A DNA stretch of 64,000 nucleotides from Chryseobacterium piscicola (lineage in GTDB: Bacteria > Bacteroidota > Bacteroidia > Flavobacteriales > Weeksellaceae). The translations under genes were made by a program, and so were the position numbers. The DNA is taken from the NCBI RefSeq assembly GCF_900156685.1, contig NZ_FTOJ01000001.1, forward strand, positions 248,001 through 312,000. The letters are read 5' to 3'. This document shows positions 25,233 through 34,296 of the stretch, piece by piece; position 1 is the stretch's first letter, and the number at the start of each line of letters is the position of its first letter. The notes below the pieces were generated by a model. The model was given only the letters and a program-made list of their open reading frames with translations. It was not told the DNA's origin and searched no databases.

Positions 25233-25814
25233 TTATCCGTGGATGCTTTCTTTGTTTCCGTAAGATTGAATGACTTTGGCTTCATATTCCAGCCATTCTT
25301 CCCAACGTGCATTTACCTGATCAGGATCTCCCAATTCTCTTGCAAAACCAATGAAAGTGGTGTAATGATTGGCCTCGGAAATCATCAGGTCTCTGTAAAA
25401 TGTTTTTAATTCTTCGTCTTTGATGTTTTCTGTTAAAACTTTAAATCTTTCACAGCTCCTGGCTTCAATCATTGCTGCAAAAAGCATCTTGTCGACAATT
25501 AAAGTGTCTCTATGTCCGCCTTTTTGAATGAAATTCACCAATTCGTTGACGTAGTCATCTTTTCTGGTGCGTCCAAAAGTGTATCCTCGTTTTGTAATAA
25601 TCTCGAGAACTTGTCCGAAATGTTGTAATTCTTCCTGAGCAATAAGCAAAAGTTCAGATATAATATCTGGTCGTTCAGGAAGCATGGTAATCAATCCGAT
25701 GGCGTTTGTAGCTGCTTTTTGTTCGCACCAAGCGTGGTCGGTCAGGATTTCCTGAAGGTTTCCTTCTGCAATATTCGCCCACCTTGGGTCGGTAGGAAGT
25801 TTCAGCTTAAACAT
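25233..25814 (-). CDS. miaE: tRNA-(ms2io6A37) hydroxylase
   Basis: The 193-aa helical protein shows the MiaE diiron pattern: DHAWCEQKAATNAIGLI, AQEELQHFGQVL (E..H), IEARSCERFKVL and ISEANHYTTF (E..H). MiaE hydroxylates the isopentenyl group of ms2i6A at tRNA position 37 using O2. The ms2i6A it needs is made by MiaB, whose gene is also in this window (45768-47204), so the substrate pathway is present. It heads an operon with DUF502. The length fits the family. Confidence 0.92.
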   Translation of the reverse strand: MFKLKLPTDPRWANIAEGNLQEILTDHAWCEQKAATNAIGLITMLPERPDIISELLLIAQEELQHFGQVLEIITKRGYTFGRTRKDDYVNELVNFIQKGGHRDTLIVDKMLFAAMIEARSCERFKVLTENIKDEELKTFYRDLMISEANHYTTFIGFARELGDPDQVNARWEEWLEYEAKVIQSYGNKESIHG

Positions 25815-26271
25815 GACTTAAAAATTTTTGTAAATTTAAAATAATTTGAGTTAAGATATTGAATTTTATTTTGCCGTATAAATTGTGAATGAATATAACA
25901 CAAAGGACCGCAAAGTTTTTTTTGAAAATTTTGCACCTGCTTTTAAGTTCGCAAAGGCGTTCTACTCAGCTAATACCACAAATTTTATTTGCTTTAACAC
26001 TAAAAACAATTGCAAATATTTTTGAATAATCTAGTGTGGTTTCCCTTAAAATAAACCTTCAGATATTACCTTTAGAAAAATTTTAAACGTTAAAAAACTT
26101 AGAGTCCGTTTAAATTTCATCAAAATTAATTTCCCCAACCCTAAAGGGAGTTAATTTTGATGAAATTTTCAAGGCATTTTTCCACCCTTTAGGGTTGGGG
26201 AAAAGAAAAATGCCTTGAAAATTTGTTTTTTAATCATTTTTAAACAGACTCTTAATGGTTCAAAATTCACA
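25815..26271. other. 457-bp intergenic region holding degenerate repeats
   Basis: No ORF of substance. The left half (about 25895-26040) contains decayed stretches such as cacaaaggaccgcaaag and gttcgcaaaggcgtt, reminiscent of short dispersed repeats common in Bacteroidetes intergenes. The right half is the nested palindrome at 26101-26252. Confidence 0.5.
26101..26252. repeat. MITE-like nested-palindrome element
   Basis: The ends are near-perfect inverted repeats, agagtccgtttaaa (26101-26114) and tttaaacagactct (26239-26252), 13 of 14 matching. Inside are two perfect hairpins: 17-bp arms 26113-26129/26151-26167 and 17-bp arms 26166-26182/26205-26221. Their loops are complementary over 19 nt (26130-26148 with 26185-26203; core CCCCAACCCTAAAGGG). 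No ORF, so if mobile it would move in trans. No clear target duplication was seen. Confidence 0.75.
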
Positions 26272-27363
26272 TTATTTTTCAGCGGTTTCCAGTCTTAAAA
26301 AGTCTAAAATTTTCCAGCCTAAAGCATCAATTTTTTTCAATCCTGCTGAAATGATGAATGCTAAAATGACATTGAAAACATAAATTAAAATCATCAAAAG
26401 CCACCATGGCATAGTTTCTTTCAAAGGAACAACAATGAAATAGATTAAAGAAGAGCTGATTCCCTGTCCGAAATAAAAGAATATGGCGTTTTTACCAATG
26501 TAAGTGACGAAGTTTTCTTTTATGATTTTTAAACGGTTATAAAAGACGAAAAGGGTCGTTAATGAAAATAATGACCAGATAATGTAAGGGATCTTTGGTG
26601 GGAATTTTTGTTTGTTGATTTTAAAAAATATATCATTTCCGAAATAAAGAAACATCCAAGCCAGCGCTGCGGCGACCAATCCGTAAAGAACAGGAATCAT
26701 CTTCGCGGGGATTTTTTTGCCTTTCATTCTGTTGGCAACCAAGAAAACGGTCATGTAAAATGCAACATAACCCACTTGTCCGTTTGGATAAATTTCAGGG
26801 AAAATATTGAACAATACTGTAAGAGCAATACATATTCCGATAAACCAATTGACATGTTTCGGAAAAAATTTTAAAATTAAAACTCCGAAAACTGTTAAGA
26901 TAAAATATACTTTCAGATACCAGAAGCTTCCCATTACTACAGGAAAAGTGTCGGCATTAGCGTATTCGTGCAAATACCAATTCCCAAGATTTTGCCATTG
27001 TGGAATGGTCGATATGCTTGTTGCAGCGTATTTCGACCCAAAAGTAGAGTAGAAGCTTTGCAGCCATTCTAGGGAGAAAAAGGTAAGTCCGAAAATTTTA
27101 AAGAAATAATCTAAAAAGAAAAGGAACGTCACAAAAATCATGTACGTAACCTGTAATTTCAGTAGTCGGTAGAACGTTTTTTCTATGTTTGATCCTGATG
27201 TAATTCCGCTTAAGGCGTAGAAAAGGGCAACATCAAAGACAAGAGAAAAAACTCTTACCTCCGGCTCTATATAAAATTGTCCTGACCAAAAAGCCGTGTG
27301 GATGAAAATAATGGAAAGTGTGGCTAAACCTTTCGCAAAATCAATATATAAATCTCTGCTCAT
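26272..27363 (-). CDS. acyltransferase family 3 membrane protein
   Basis: The 363-aa protein has about ten membrane helices and starts with the family signature DLYIDFAKGLATLSIIFIHT (Asp-Phe and catalytic His). Family members O-acylate cell-surface sugars such as LPS O-antigen, exopolysaccharide or peptidoglycan at the inner membrane. It is alone, with no polysaccharide cluster adjacent, so the acceptor is unknown. A possible -7 box TACTTTTG on the minus strand (27383-27390) is 19 nt before the ATG. Confidence 0.82.
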   Translation of the reverse strand: MSRDLYIDFAKGLATLSIIFIHTAFWSGQFYIEPEVRVFSLVFDVALFYALSGITSGSNIEKTFYRLLKLQVTYMIFVTFLFFLDYFFKIFGLTFFSLEWLQSFYSTFGSKYAATSISTIPQWQNLGNWYLHEYANADTFPVVMGSFWYLKVYFILTVFGVLILKFFPKHVNWFIGICIALTVLFNIFPEIYPNGQVGYVAFYMTVFLVANRMKGKKIPAKMIPVLYGLVAAALAWMFLYFGNDIFFKINKQKFPPKIPYIIWSLFSLTTLFVFYNRLKIIKENFVTYIGKNAIFFYFGQGISSSLIYFIVVPLKETMPWWLLMILIYVFNVILAFIISAGLKKIDALGWKILDFLRLETAEK

Positions 27364-27445
27364 CTCAATGTGGAATATTTTTCAAAAGTACAAATAAAAT
27401 ATTTCCGTTAAAATTTCGTTAAGATATAAATTAAATCAACAAATA

Positions 27446-28339
27446 ATGAAATTAAAAGTCTTGTTTCTAATAGCAATTTTCTTTGTTATTCATCTTTCAG
27501 CGCAAGGAAACCGTTTTATTTACGAATATCACTCGAGAAAAGATTCTACGAGAACCGACAGTCTCAAAAAGGAGTTTGTGAATCTAGATATTTTGCCTGC
27601 AAAATCTTATTTCTACGGTCAGGCAAAGTTTGCGAGTGATTCTGCCGACAATGTTTCAATTGCAAAACAACGAAATGTCACTCTTGGTAATTATAGTATA
27701 ACATCGAATATTGAGGATTGGAATATTGATTATGTAGTTGAAAAATCTTATCCCAATTTTAAAATCAATTGGTTTACAGCACTACAAGATTCAGATTTGA
27801 ATGTAGAGGAAAAAACTGAAATTAAGTGGAATATCTTACCAGAAACCGCAAAGATTGAAAATTATAATTGCCAGAGAGCAACAACAAAATTTGGAGGAAG
27901 AACTTGGGAAGCATGGTTTTCCAAAGATTTACCATTTCCAGACGGGCCATATAAATTTCATGGTTTGCCAGGATTAATTGTAAAACTGGAAGATAAGACA
28001 AAGTCTCACCAATTTTTATTGAAAGGCAGTAAAAAATTAAAAAAGGAAGATCAATCTTGGGATTTAATTTTAGCATTGAGAAAAGAAGCAAAAAATGAAG
28101 TGAAAGGTGTGAAAATAAACCCTTCTCAATACCAAAAGTTGTATCTGTCTTACAAAAACGATCCTGCAAAAGACATCAAACAGAAACTTTCAAGCCCAAA
28201 TACTAGGATGGAAGTAAGTTTTGGGGATGGCCGAACGATAAGAGATAATGCAGAAATCATCAAATACTACGAAGAATCTTTGGCCGAAGAATTTAAAAGA
28301 AACAACAATCATCTGGAACTTAATGTTCACAAAAAATAG
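27446..28339 (+). CDS. GLPGLI family secreted protein
   Basis: The 297-aa protein has a signal peptide ending HLSAQG and the family-naming motif in FHGLPGLIVKLED (about residues 170-180), preceded by the conserved KFGGRTWEAWFSKDLPFPDGPY-type segment. The GLPGLI family is largely restricted to Bacteroidetes; its function is not known and its members are exported. It stands alone upstream of rplU, which has its own promoter. Confidence 0.92.
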   Translation: MKLKVLFLIAIFFVIHLSAQGNRFIYEYHSRKDSTRTDSLKKEFVNLDILPAKSYFYGQAKFASDSADNVSIAKQRNVTLGNYSITSNIEDWNIDYVVEKSYPNFKINWFTALQDSDLNVEEKTEIKWNILPETAKIENYNCQRATTKFGGRTWEAWFSKDLPFPDGPYKFHGLPGLIVKLEDKTKSHQFLLKGSKKLKKEDQSWDLILALRKEAKNEVKGVKINPSQYQKLYLSYKNDPAKDIKQKLSSPNTRMEVSFGDGRTIRDNAEIIKYYEESLAEEFKRNNNHLELNVHKK

Positions 28340-28358
28340 AAAATTTCTAAAAATCATC

Positions 28359-28388
28359 TTGTTAATCAATAAATAATCAGTACATTTG
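28359..28388 (+). promoter_or_regulatory. rplU-rpmA promoter
   Basis: TTG (28359-28361), 19 nt, TACATTTG (28381-28388) is a perfect match to the Bacteroidetes primary sigma consensus, 30 nt upstream of the rplU ATG. Confidence 0.8.
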
Positions 28389-28418
28389 CACCTCGAAATA
28401 ACTAAAAATTTATAAACA

Positions 28419-28793
28419 ATGTTTGCAATTGTAGAAATAGCAGGGCTTCAATATAAAGTTGAGCAAGACCAGAAGTTGTTTGTGAACCGTTTGGCAGGAG
28501 ACATAGGAGGAAAAGTATCTTTTGATAAAATTCTTCTTACTGTAAACGGAGCAATCACTGTAGGCGCCCCAGCTGTAAGCGGAATCACTGTAGAAGCAGA
28601 GATTCTAAACCACGTAAAAGCTGATAAAGTAATCATTTTCAAAAAGAAAAGAAGAAAAGGTTATCAGGTAAAGAACGGTCACAGACAGTCATTAACTCAG
28701 ATTCAAATCACTGGTATTACAGGTTTTGACGGAGCTAAAAAAGAAACTAAAGCGAAAAAAGCTCCTAAGACTGAGGAAGCTGCCGCAGAATAA
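28419..28793 (+). CDS. rplU: 50S ribosomal protein L21
   Basis: The start MFAIVEIAGLQYKVEQDQ and the motifs FDKILL, VEAEILNHVKADKVIIFKKKRRKGYQ and KNGHRQSLTQIQITGI are L21. At 124 aa it is longer than the usual 103 aa because of a C-terminal Lys/Ala/Glu tail (KKETKAKKAPKTEEAAAE) seen in flavobacterial L21 proteins. L21 binds 23S rRNA next to L20. It is cotranscribed with rpmA from a consensus promoter. Confidence 0.98.
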   Translation: MFAIVEIAGLQYKVEQDQKLFVNRLAGDIGGKVSFDKILLTVNGAITVGAPAVSGITVEAEILNHVKADKVIIFKKKRRKGYQVKNGHRQSLTQIQITGITGFDGAKKETKAKKAPKTEEAAAE

Positions 28794-28821
28794 TTGTTTA
28801 ACCAAAAAACCTTAAAATAAA

Positions 28822-29079
28822 ATGGCACACAAGAAAGGAGTTGGTAGTTCCAAAAACGGTAGAGAATCTCATTCTAAAAGATTAGGTGTGAAGATTTTCG
28901 GTGGACAGGACGCTATTGCTGGTAACATTATTATCAGACAAAGAGGTACTCAACATCACCCAGGTGAAAACGTTGGTATGGGTAAAGATCACACTTTGCA
29001 CGCTCTTGTAGACGGTAAAGTTGTCTTCAGAAAGAAAGCAAACAACAGATCTTACGTATCTATTGAGCCGAACGCATAA
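28822..29079 (+). CDS. rpmA: 50S ribosomal protein L27
   Basis: [26 protein letters not shown] and [19 protein letters not shown] are diagnostic of L27, whose N-terminus reaches the peptidyl-transferase centre. The start AHKK shows it lacks the cleavable N-terminal extension of Firmicutes L27. It follows rplU by 28 bp and is closed by a terminator at 29105-29134. Confidence 0.98.
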   Translation: MAHKKGVGSSKNGRESHSKRLGVKIFGGQDAIAGNIIIRQRGTQHHPGENVGMGKDHTLHALVDGKVVFRKKANNRSYVSIEPNA

Positions 29080-29104
29080 TTCAAAAAGCGTTTTATAAAA
29101 ATAA

Positions 29105-29134
29105 AATCCTCAGCATTTTTGTTGGGGATTTTTT
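29105..29134 (+). terminator. intrinsic terminator of rplU-rpmA
   Basis: AATCCTCA (29105-29112) pairs with TGGGGATT (29123-29130), one G-U, followed by T6. Confidence 0.75.
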
Positions 29135-29629
29135 GTGCTTTACATTGTGCCTTTACTTGAAATAGTAGTTTTTCACTTCATAATAAATTGTAAAAAATCC
29201 TTTTGAGGTTGATATCTCCGAATATTGTAATAATATGGTTTGCTTTTTCAGGAATTAATAATTGCTTGCATCAATTTGGAAATATTAGATAATAAAATCT
29301 TATACTATATAATAAAAAAATAGATAGAATAAGTTTTTTATATAGGTGTCGGCAATTTCAGAGGAATTTAAATAAAATGAGATTAAATCTGGGAATTGAT
29401 CTTTGGTGAAAATGATGCTGCGCATAAGCTGATTGGATAGGTGTATCAGGAAACAACATATTCAATAACTTAGGGAAATGTTTTTGAATTTAAAATTAAG
29501 TATGAACAGCTATACATTTATTAAACAAAAAAATAAGTATTTTGTACAAGAAAATATTCCGGCAGAAACTCTCAATATTATGGAAATATCAGATACTTCA
29601 GAAGTTTAGATTTCAAATGTCTTCTGCGA
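29135..29629. other. 495-bp gene-free region, possibly decayed
   Basis: AT-rich with no convincing gene. Short peptide-like runs occur near 29480-29610 (for example an ATG at 29502 opening 35 codons ending TSEV), which could be a remnant of a lost gene, but no family is recognisable. Confidence 0.35.
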
Positions 29630-32158
29630 TTAAAAATTAAACTGAAAACCAGCCTTAATTCCGAATTTAGAGGCATCTGGTCTGTCTAGATAATTGCCTC
29701 TCCAATTGAAATCTACACGGATGATTCTAACGTTTCCGAAACCGATATTTTCAATTCCAAAACCATATTCGTAATAGATTTGCTGATCTGGAGCCGAGTA
29801 TTTCAGATTGTCTAAATTGATGTTTTTAGAGGCGTCGCTAAGGCTTCCATAAGCACCTCTTATGAATGCAACTTCTCTCAATTTAAGTTTCTTAATTAAA
29901 GGAATAAAAGAGAGTATCTTGCCATTGAAATGATGCTCTATGTGCAAAGTGGAATACGTGTCTGCAACAAATTCATAATAATTCAGCTGTGCAAAAGTAT
30001 TGGGTACCAAACCGTAGCTTTGATTGGCAGGAATAATATTCTGCAAAGCCAATGGAACAGTATCAAAGTTTTTCCCAGCTTCAAAATTTAGAAAAGTTTT
30101 TCCCCAGCTTCCGAGAATCATCGGCTTGTAAAACATAAACTGCAGTTTGTTGTAATTGAAATCTGCATTAAATAAGCCCTCAATTCCTCGGGTATATTTC
30201 AAAACAATAGTTGGCGCGAGCGTACTGTGTTCATACCTATCTACACCGGTTTGTGAGAATTTTGCTCCCGGTCTTGCTATTAAGCTGATGGTAACGTGAG
30301 AATCATTTGCGGTTCTTCTTAAATTTCCGTTCAGAGTGTACATTAGATTAAAATCTTCAGGGTTGGCAGATTTTATACTCTGCAAAGTACCATCTACTCT
30401 TACTTGAAAGTTTTTCCAGGGTTCTATTGATGTAAAAAAGCTTGTTTGGATTACTGAACTCAATGATGCGTTTTCTCCTCTTGCAAAAACCGTTGATGAG
30501 GCGAATGAACGGGAAAGAATTCCGTCTTCAGTGGTCAACTGTACCCCAAGTTGTGTGATGTCTCTTTTGGTGCCTCCACCAATCATAAAACGATTAACTC
30601 GGTTAAACATATAGCGTCCTTCAACACCGTATTTGTATTGTTGGTCTTTGAAACCGTAAGCATTATAAAATTCAAGTCTCCAGGGATCATTTTGAGTAAA
30701 ATAAGTTCTTGCTCCAATTCTTATTCTATCTCCTTCAACTTCGTTTTTGCCGTAAATTGAAGTGATTGGTCCTAAATCAATGCCTTTTGTGATGTTGTAA
30801 TATCTTGAAGCTACTGTTTCATATATTTTTACAATTCTATTAAATTTGGGGGTTTCCTGAAGTTTTTCGAGCATTTCATAAACGCCTTGCTCTTGTTTTG
30901 AAAGGGAATCTGGTCTAGCTGTAGCCCAAAATTCATCATTTTTTTTCACAAAATTATCGTCGTATTCTTCTTTTTTTCTTGTGAATACTTCATCAGCTAA
31001 AGATTGATTAAATTGATAATTTGAGTAATCAACAGATCGTTTGGCTATAAGGCTTTTGCTGTTTTTCTTTTTTGCAAAAGGTGTTAGCTCTATCTTGGTA
31101 ATCACTTTTTTTGGTAAAAAAGTTTCGTCATCAGGATTGCTGTATTCAAGTTCGGTGGAAATTGAATTGATGAAATTAACGTTGATTTTACTGGTTGATT
31201 TCAATGTGGCAGATAATACTGCGTAGGTTTCTGTATCGATATACAAATATCCTTGAAATGCCAAGACATCTTTCCTGCGTGGTTCGTAACGTATTCTGTA
31301 GGCTCTGTTTCCGCTAATAGAAACTGTATCGTTAATATTGTAGTCATACGTACTGAAGCCGTCTGTGCCAACAGGACTAGGAAATCCTATGTCGAAATAA
31401 TTTAAAGTATTATCATAAATATTAATATCACGATAAAGGTTTTTTGCAGTGATTGCAACAACTTGGTTGTCTTGAAAACCAGATGTCTTTTGTGCAATAA
31501 GAAGTTTTTTTGTTTTTTTGGTTGGTTGGTTTACACCATAATTTTCATAAATAGATTCATTAAGAAATACAGGTAAAGCCATTTTTCCGTTGGCGGTAGA
31601 GTCTGCGTATTCAAAGATAAAATCAAGTTTATTAAAAACCTTTCGATTCATAAAAGCGCTATCAATATTGTTGGCGTCAAACTGTATTTTTTCGTACTCT
31701 TTATAGCTGTAGCTGTTGAATTTTTCGAGTCCGTTATCTCTTTTGCGCTTCCAAACTTCTTGCATGATAGCATAGGCGGGATTCTCTTTTTTGCTTTTGT
31801 ATTTCTGCTTGCTGTTTTTAATAACAACTTCTGCAATTGCGCTTTCTTTATCTTGAGAGAGTTTGATATCCAGAGTGCCTTCTATACTATTTGTTTCGTA
31901 GGCAGAATAATTTTTTCTTTCAAAACGAATTTTGTAAATGATGGTATCGGCAACAATATTAAATTGTGCTGTTTTTGTGTTTAAAATGGGTGTTTTTTTA
32001 TCGTTGATAAAAATAGTGACTCCTATGAGATCTTTATTGGTTTTTGAATCTGTAATTTTTCCTGAAACGGAAGTTTGGGCAAAAAAAAAGCCTGTGGTAA
32101 AGAGGGAAATTGTAAGGAAAAAAAAATTATAAATCTTTGTAGACATCATTTGGTTCAT
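29630..32158 (-). CDS. DUF5686 / carboxypeptidase-regulatory-like outer-membrane protein
   Basis: The 842-aa protein has a signal peptide ending FFAQ, an N-terminal carboxypeptidase-D-regulatory-like beta-sandwich (TSVSGKITDSKTNKDLIGVTI), then the long DUF5686 region with YIDTETYAVLSA, RYEPRRKD and a C-terminal outer-membrane barrel ending in a terminal Phe (FGIKAGFQFNF). The domain order matches TonB-receptor-like proteins without a plug, abundant in Bacteroidetes. Cargo or role is unknown. The start could be 32158 or the internal ATG pair at 32149/32146. Confidence 0.88.
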   Translation of the reverse strand: MNQMMSTKIYNFFFLTISLFTTGFFFAQTSVSGKITDSKTNKDLIGVTIFINDKKTPILNTKTAQFNIVADTIIYKIRFERKNYSAYETNSIEGTLDIKLSQDKESAIAEVVIKNSKQKYKSKKENPAYAIMQEVWKRKRDNGLEKFNSYSYKEYEKIQFDANNIDSAFMNRKVFNKLDFIFEYADSTANGKMALPVFLNESIYENYGVNQPTKKTKKLLIAQKTSGFQDNQVVAITAKNLYRDINIYDNTLNYFDIGFPSPVGTDGFSTYDYNINDTVSISGNRAYRIRYEPRRKDVLAFQGYLYIDTETYAVLSATLKSTSKINVNFINSISTELEYSNPDDETFLPKKVITKIELTPFAKKKNSKSLIAKRSVDYSNYQFNQSLADEVFTRKKEEYDDNFVKKNDEFWATARPDSLSKQEQGVYEMLEKLQETPKFNRIVKIYETVASRYYNITKGIDLGPITSIYGKNEVEGDRIRIGARTYFTQNDPWRLEFYNAYGFKDQQYKYGVEGRYMFNRVNRFMIGGGTKRDITQLGVQLTTEDGILSRSFASSTVFARGENASLSSVIQTSFFTSIEPWKNFQVRVDGTLQSIKSANPEDFNLMYTLNGNLRRTANDSHVTISLIARPGAKFSQTGVDRYEHSTLAPTIVLKYTRGIEGLFNADFNYNKLQFMFYKPMILGSWGKTFLNFEAGKNFDTVPLALQNIIPANQSYGLVPNTFAQLNYYEFVADTYSTLHIEHHFNGKILSFIPLIKKLKLREVAFIRGAYGSLSDASKNINLDNLKYSAPDQQIYYEYGFGIENIGFGNVRIIRVDFNWRGNYLDRPDASKFGIKAGFQFNF

Positions 32159-32244
32159 CGAGCATTTAGCTTAAACAAAAAGCGTGCTATAAATTTTGTA
32201 AACTAAAATATATTCAACAGCTTTTGTTTCTGATTATTAAGGTG

Positions 32245-32252
32245 CAAATGTA
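32245..32252 (-). promoter_or_regulatory. -7 promoter element of the DUF5686 gene
   Basis: On the minus strand TACATTTG, about 87 nt before the start codon; no TTG at 19 nt. Confidence 0.4.
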
Positions 32253-32404
32253 ACGAAAAAAATATTCTTCATATTGTATGAGTGTAAAAGTTTATTATGG
32301 TCAATCTTTTTTAATGAGATTGTTCGTTTTGCGAAGGCTATAGATTTTTAGATTGATACAATATCCATTGTTTGGAGACAAAGTAGAAATAGAATGTAAA
32401 ACAA

Positions 32405-32434
32405 AAAACCACAATCATTGTAGATTGTGGTTTT
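32405..32434. terminator. terminator of the distal tRNA-Asn
   Basis: AAAACCACAATC (32405-32416) and GATTGTGGTTTT (32423-32434) form a perfect 12-bp stem with a 6-nt loop and U tract on the minus strand, directly after the tRNA 3' end. Confidence 0.8.
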
Positions 32435-32435
32435 G

Positions 32436-32509
32436 CTCCTCCTCTTGGGCTCGAACCAAGGACCCTCTGATTAACAGTCAGATGCTCTAACCAGCTGAGC
32501 TAAGGAGGA
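32436..32509 (-). tRNA. tRNA-Asn (GTT)
   Basis: A 74-nt cloverleaf on the minus strand: acceptor TCCTCCT/AGGAGGA with G discriminator, D arm TAGCTCAGCTGG, anticodon loop CTGTTAA (anticodon GTT), T arm GGTTCGAGCC. CCA is not encoded. It differs from the second copy at one D-loop base. Confidence 0.95.
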
Positions 32510-32531
32510 ATGTCCCTCTTTTAAGGTGGTG

Positions 32532-32539
32532 CAAATATA
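32532..32539 (-). promoter_or_regulatory. promoter -7 element of the distal tRNA-Asn
   Basis: TATATTTG on the minus strand, 22 nt before the tRNA 5' end, with a TTG about 20 nt further upstream. Confidence 0.6.
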
Positions 32540-32657
32540 ATATGAAAATTAATATCAAGCAAATATTTTTTAATTAAAATTACCCGAAAAGTGCTATCAG
32601 ATTATTTTTCAGGAATTTAAATTTTAAAATAAATGGAAATAGGAAAGTATTAAAATC

Positions 32658-32689
32658 AAAAAAGACCTACATTACTGTAAGTCTTTTTT
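32658..32689. terminator. terminator of the proximal tRNA-Asn
   Basis: Arms 32658-32671 and 32676-32689 (AAAAAAGACCTACA / TGTAAGTCTTTTTT) pair with one mismatch and a TTAC loop, ending 1 nt from the tRNA 3' end. Confidence 0.8.
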
Positions 32690-32690
32690 G

Positions 32691-32764
32691 CTCCTCCTCT
32701 TGGGCTCGAACCAAGGACCCTCTGATTAACAGTCAGATGCTCTAACCAACTGAGCTAAGGAGGA
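32691..32764 (-). tRNA. tRNA-Asn (GTT), second copy
   Basis: Same 74-nt cloverleaf and GTT anticodon as the copy at 32436-32509; the only difference seen is A for G (plus-strand ccaac versus ccagc) in the D loop. It has its own upstream promoter box and its own terminator, so the copies are separate transcription units. Confidence 0.95.
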
Positions 32765-32786
32765 ATGTCCCTATTTTTAGGTGGTG

Positions 32787-32794
32787 CAAATATA
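32787..32794 (-). promoter_or_regulatory. promoter -7 element of the proximal tRNA-Asn
   Basis: TATATTTG on the minus strand, 22 nt before the tRNA 5' end, exactly as in the other copy; the sequence between (ggtggtgcaaatata) is duplicated too. Confidence 0.6.
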
Positions 32795-32845
32795 GGACTG
32801 ATATTTAAACCACGCAAGTTTTTTTATTATTTTTTTTAAAAAAAA

Positions 32846-34192
32846 TTAAAGACTTCCCGTTACCATTTTGAATATGTCGCTTCCAAAAATCAGTATCATT
32901 AAGCCTAACAGGAAGATAACGCCTACCATCTGAGCATTTTCCAATACTTTTTGAGGAACTGGTTTTCCTACAATCATTTCATATAAAGTGAATATAACGT
33001 GACCTCCATCCAATCCTGGGATAGGAATTAAGTTTAAGAAGGCCAACCAAACCGAAAACATAGCAGTGAACGCCCAAAAATCTGTCCAGTTTATAGAAAC
33101 GTTTCCAGACGCATCTTTGTCAACAGGCATTTTGTTGATAATTGCTAATGGACCCCCTACTTTTTTATAGCCTTGAACTTTTTTATTAAAAATCAGTTTA
33201 AACTGCTTAATCTGATATGTTAAACTTTCAATTGTAAGAGTAAAGCCTCTTTTTATAGAACCTGCGAAGCTGTATTCAACGTGGTTGTTGTATTTTTTTA
33301 GTTCTTTATAAGGAAGAATTCCAATAACACCTTCTTTAGATACAGGAACTTTCAAATCAACAATTTCATTATTTCTTGAAACTTTTAACGCAACCATTTT
33401 TCCTGCTTGAGGAATTACTAAAGGTTTCAACTCGTCAAAAAAGCTAATTTTTTTACCGTTTATTTCTAAGATTTTATCTCCAAGCTTTAATCCAGCGTTG
33501 CTTACTTCCTTTATGGCAATTGTATCTACAATAGGACTTAGCCTTGGGGTAAGGAATGCTTTCGGTTCAGGGTCGTTAAAAGCCATAGCTTTTCCGTCAT
33601 CGTTTGTAGGGAAAGTAACTTCTTTTCCGCCTCTTTCAACAGTAATTTCATCACTTAATAAAACGTCTAATGCCAGTTTTTTAAAGTCTTTCTGAGTTTT
33701 GCCATCTACTTTTAAAATTTTATCACCATCTTGAAAACCCATTTTCTTTGCTGCCTCAGTATAGTGCAGTGGTGTGGTCATTCTTTCAGTTTCAAAAATA
33801 TTTTCGCCATTATTTCCGAGTAGGCAAGAATAGATTAACCATGCTAAGAAAAAGTTTACCGTAACACCTCCAAGCATGATAATCAATCTCTGCCAAGCAG
33901 GTTTCGCTCTGAATTCCCAAGGTTGAGCAGGCTGTTTCAGTTGCTCAGTGTCCATACTTTCATCCACCATTCCTGCAATTTTTACGTAACCTCCGAAAGG
34001 AAGCCAGCCAATTCCGTATTCAGTTTCGCCAATTTTTTTCTTAACTAAAGAAAAGTAAGGATCGAAGAACAAGTAAAATTTTTCTACTTTGGTTTTAAAA
34101 TATTTTGCGGGTAAGAAATGCCCAAGTTCGTGAAGGATCACTAAAATAGAAATGCTCAATATAAATTGAAACACTTTAATTGCTATTTCCAT
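32846..34192 (-). CDS. rseP: RIP site-2 metalloprotease RseP
   Basis: The 448-aa protein has the zinc motif HELGH (residues 21-25) in the first membrane helix, two PDZ domains (KKMGFQDGDKILKVDGKTQKD and SNAGLKLGDKILEINGKKI), a GPLAI element and the second zinc ligand region IPIPGLDGGHV (LDG about 394-396). RseP cleaves anti-sigma factors and remnant signal peptides within the inner membrane. A consensus promoter lies upstream. A shorter, apparently inactive paralog is at 5232-6044. Confidence 0.95.
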   Translation of the reverse strand: MEIAIKVFQFILSISILVILHELGHFLPAKYFKTKVEKFYLFFDPYFSLVKKKIGETEYGIGWLPFGGYVKIAGMVDESMDTEQLKQPAQPWEFRAKPAWQRLIIMLGGVTVNFFLAWLIYSCLLGNNGENIFETERMTTPLHYTEAAKKMGFQDGDKILKVDGKTQKDFKKLALDVLLSDEITVERGGKEVTFPTNDDGKAMAFNDPEPKAFLTPRLSPIVDTIAIKEVSNAGLKLGDKILEINGKKISFFDELKPLVIPQAGKMVALKVSRNNEIVDLKVPVSKEGVIGILPYKELKKYNNHVEYSFAGSIKRGFTLTIESLTYQIKQFKLIFNKKVQGYKKVGGPLAIINKMPVDKDASGNVSINWTDFWAFTAMFSVWLAFLNLIPIPGLDGGHVIFTLYEMIVGKPVPQKVLENAQMVGVIFLLGLMILIFGSDIFKMVTGSL

Positions 34193-34216
34193 TAATTATT
34201 TTTAAATTATAAGTTG

Positions 34217-34246
34217 CAAAGGTAACAATTATCAAAAGGATGCCAA
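34217..34246 (-). promoter_or_regulatory. rseP promoter
   Basis: On the minus strand TTG (34244-34246), 19 nt, TACCTTTG (34217-34224): a perfect match to the Bacteroidetes consensus, 24 nt before the ATG. Confidence 0.75.
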
Positions 34247-34251
34247 ATAAA

Positions 34252-34276
34252 AAAGCCTCTCTAAATGAGAAGCTTT
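34252..34276 (-). terminator. terminator of the DUF6646 paralog
   Basis: AAAGCCTCTC (34252-34261) pairs with GAGAAGCTTT (34267-34276) with one mismatch; a U tract follows on the minus strand. Confidence 0.65.
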
Positions 34277-34296
34277 GTCATATCTTAATGCAAAAT

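Noticed and set aside
32405..32794. Mobile-element insertion site at the tRNA genes
   Set aside because: No integrase, no partial tRNA repeat elsewhere in the window; the two tRNAs are complete tandem copies.
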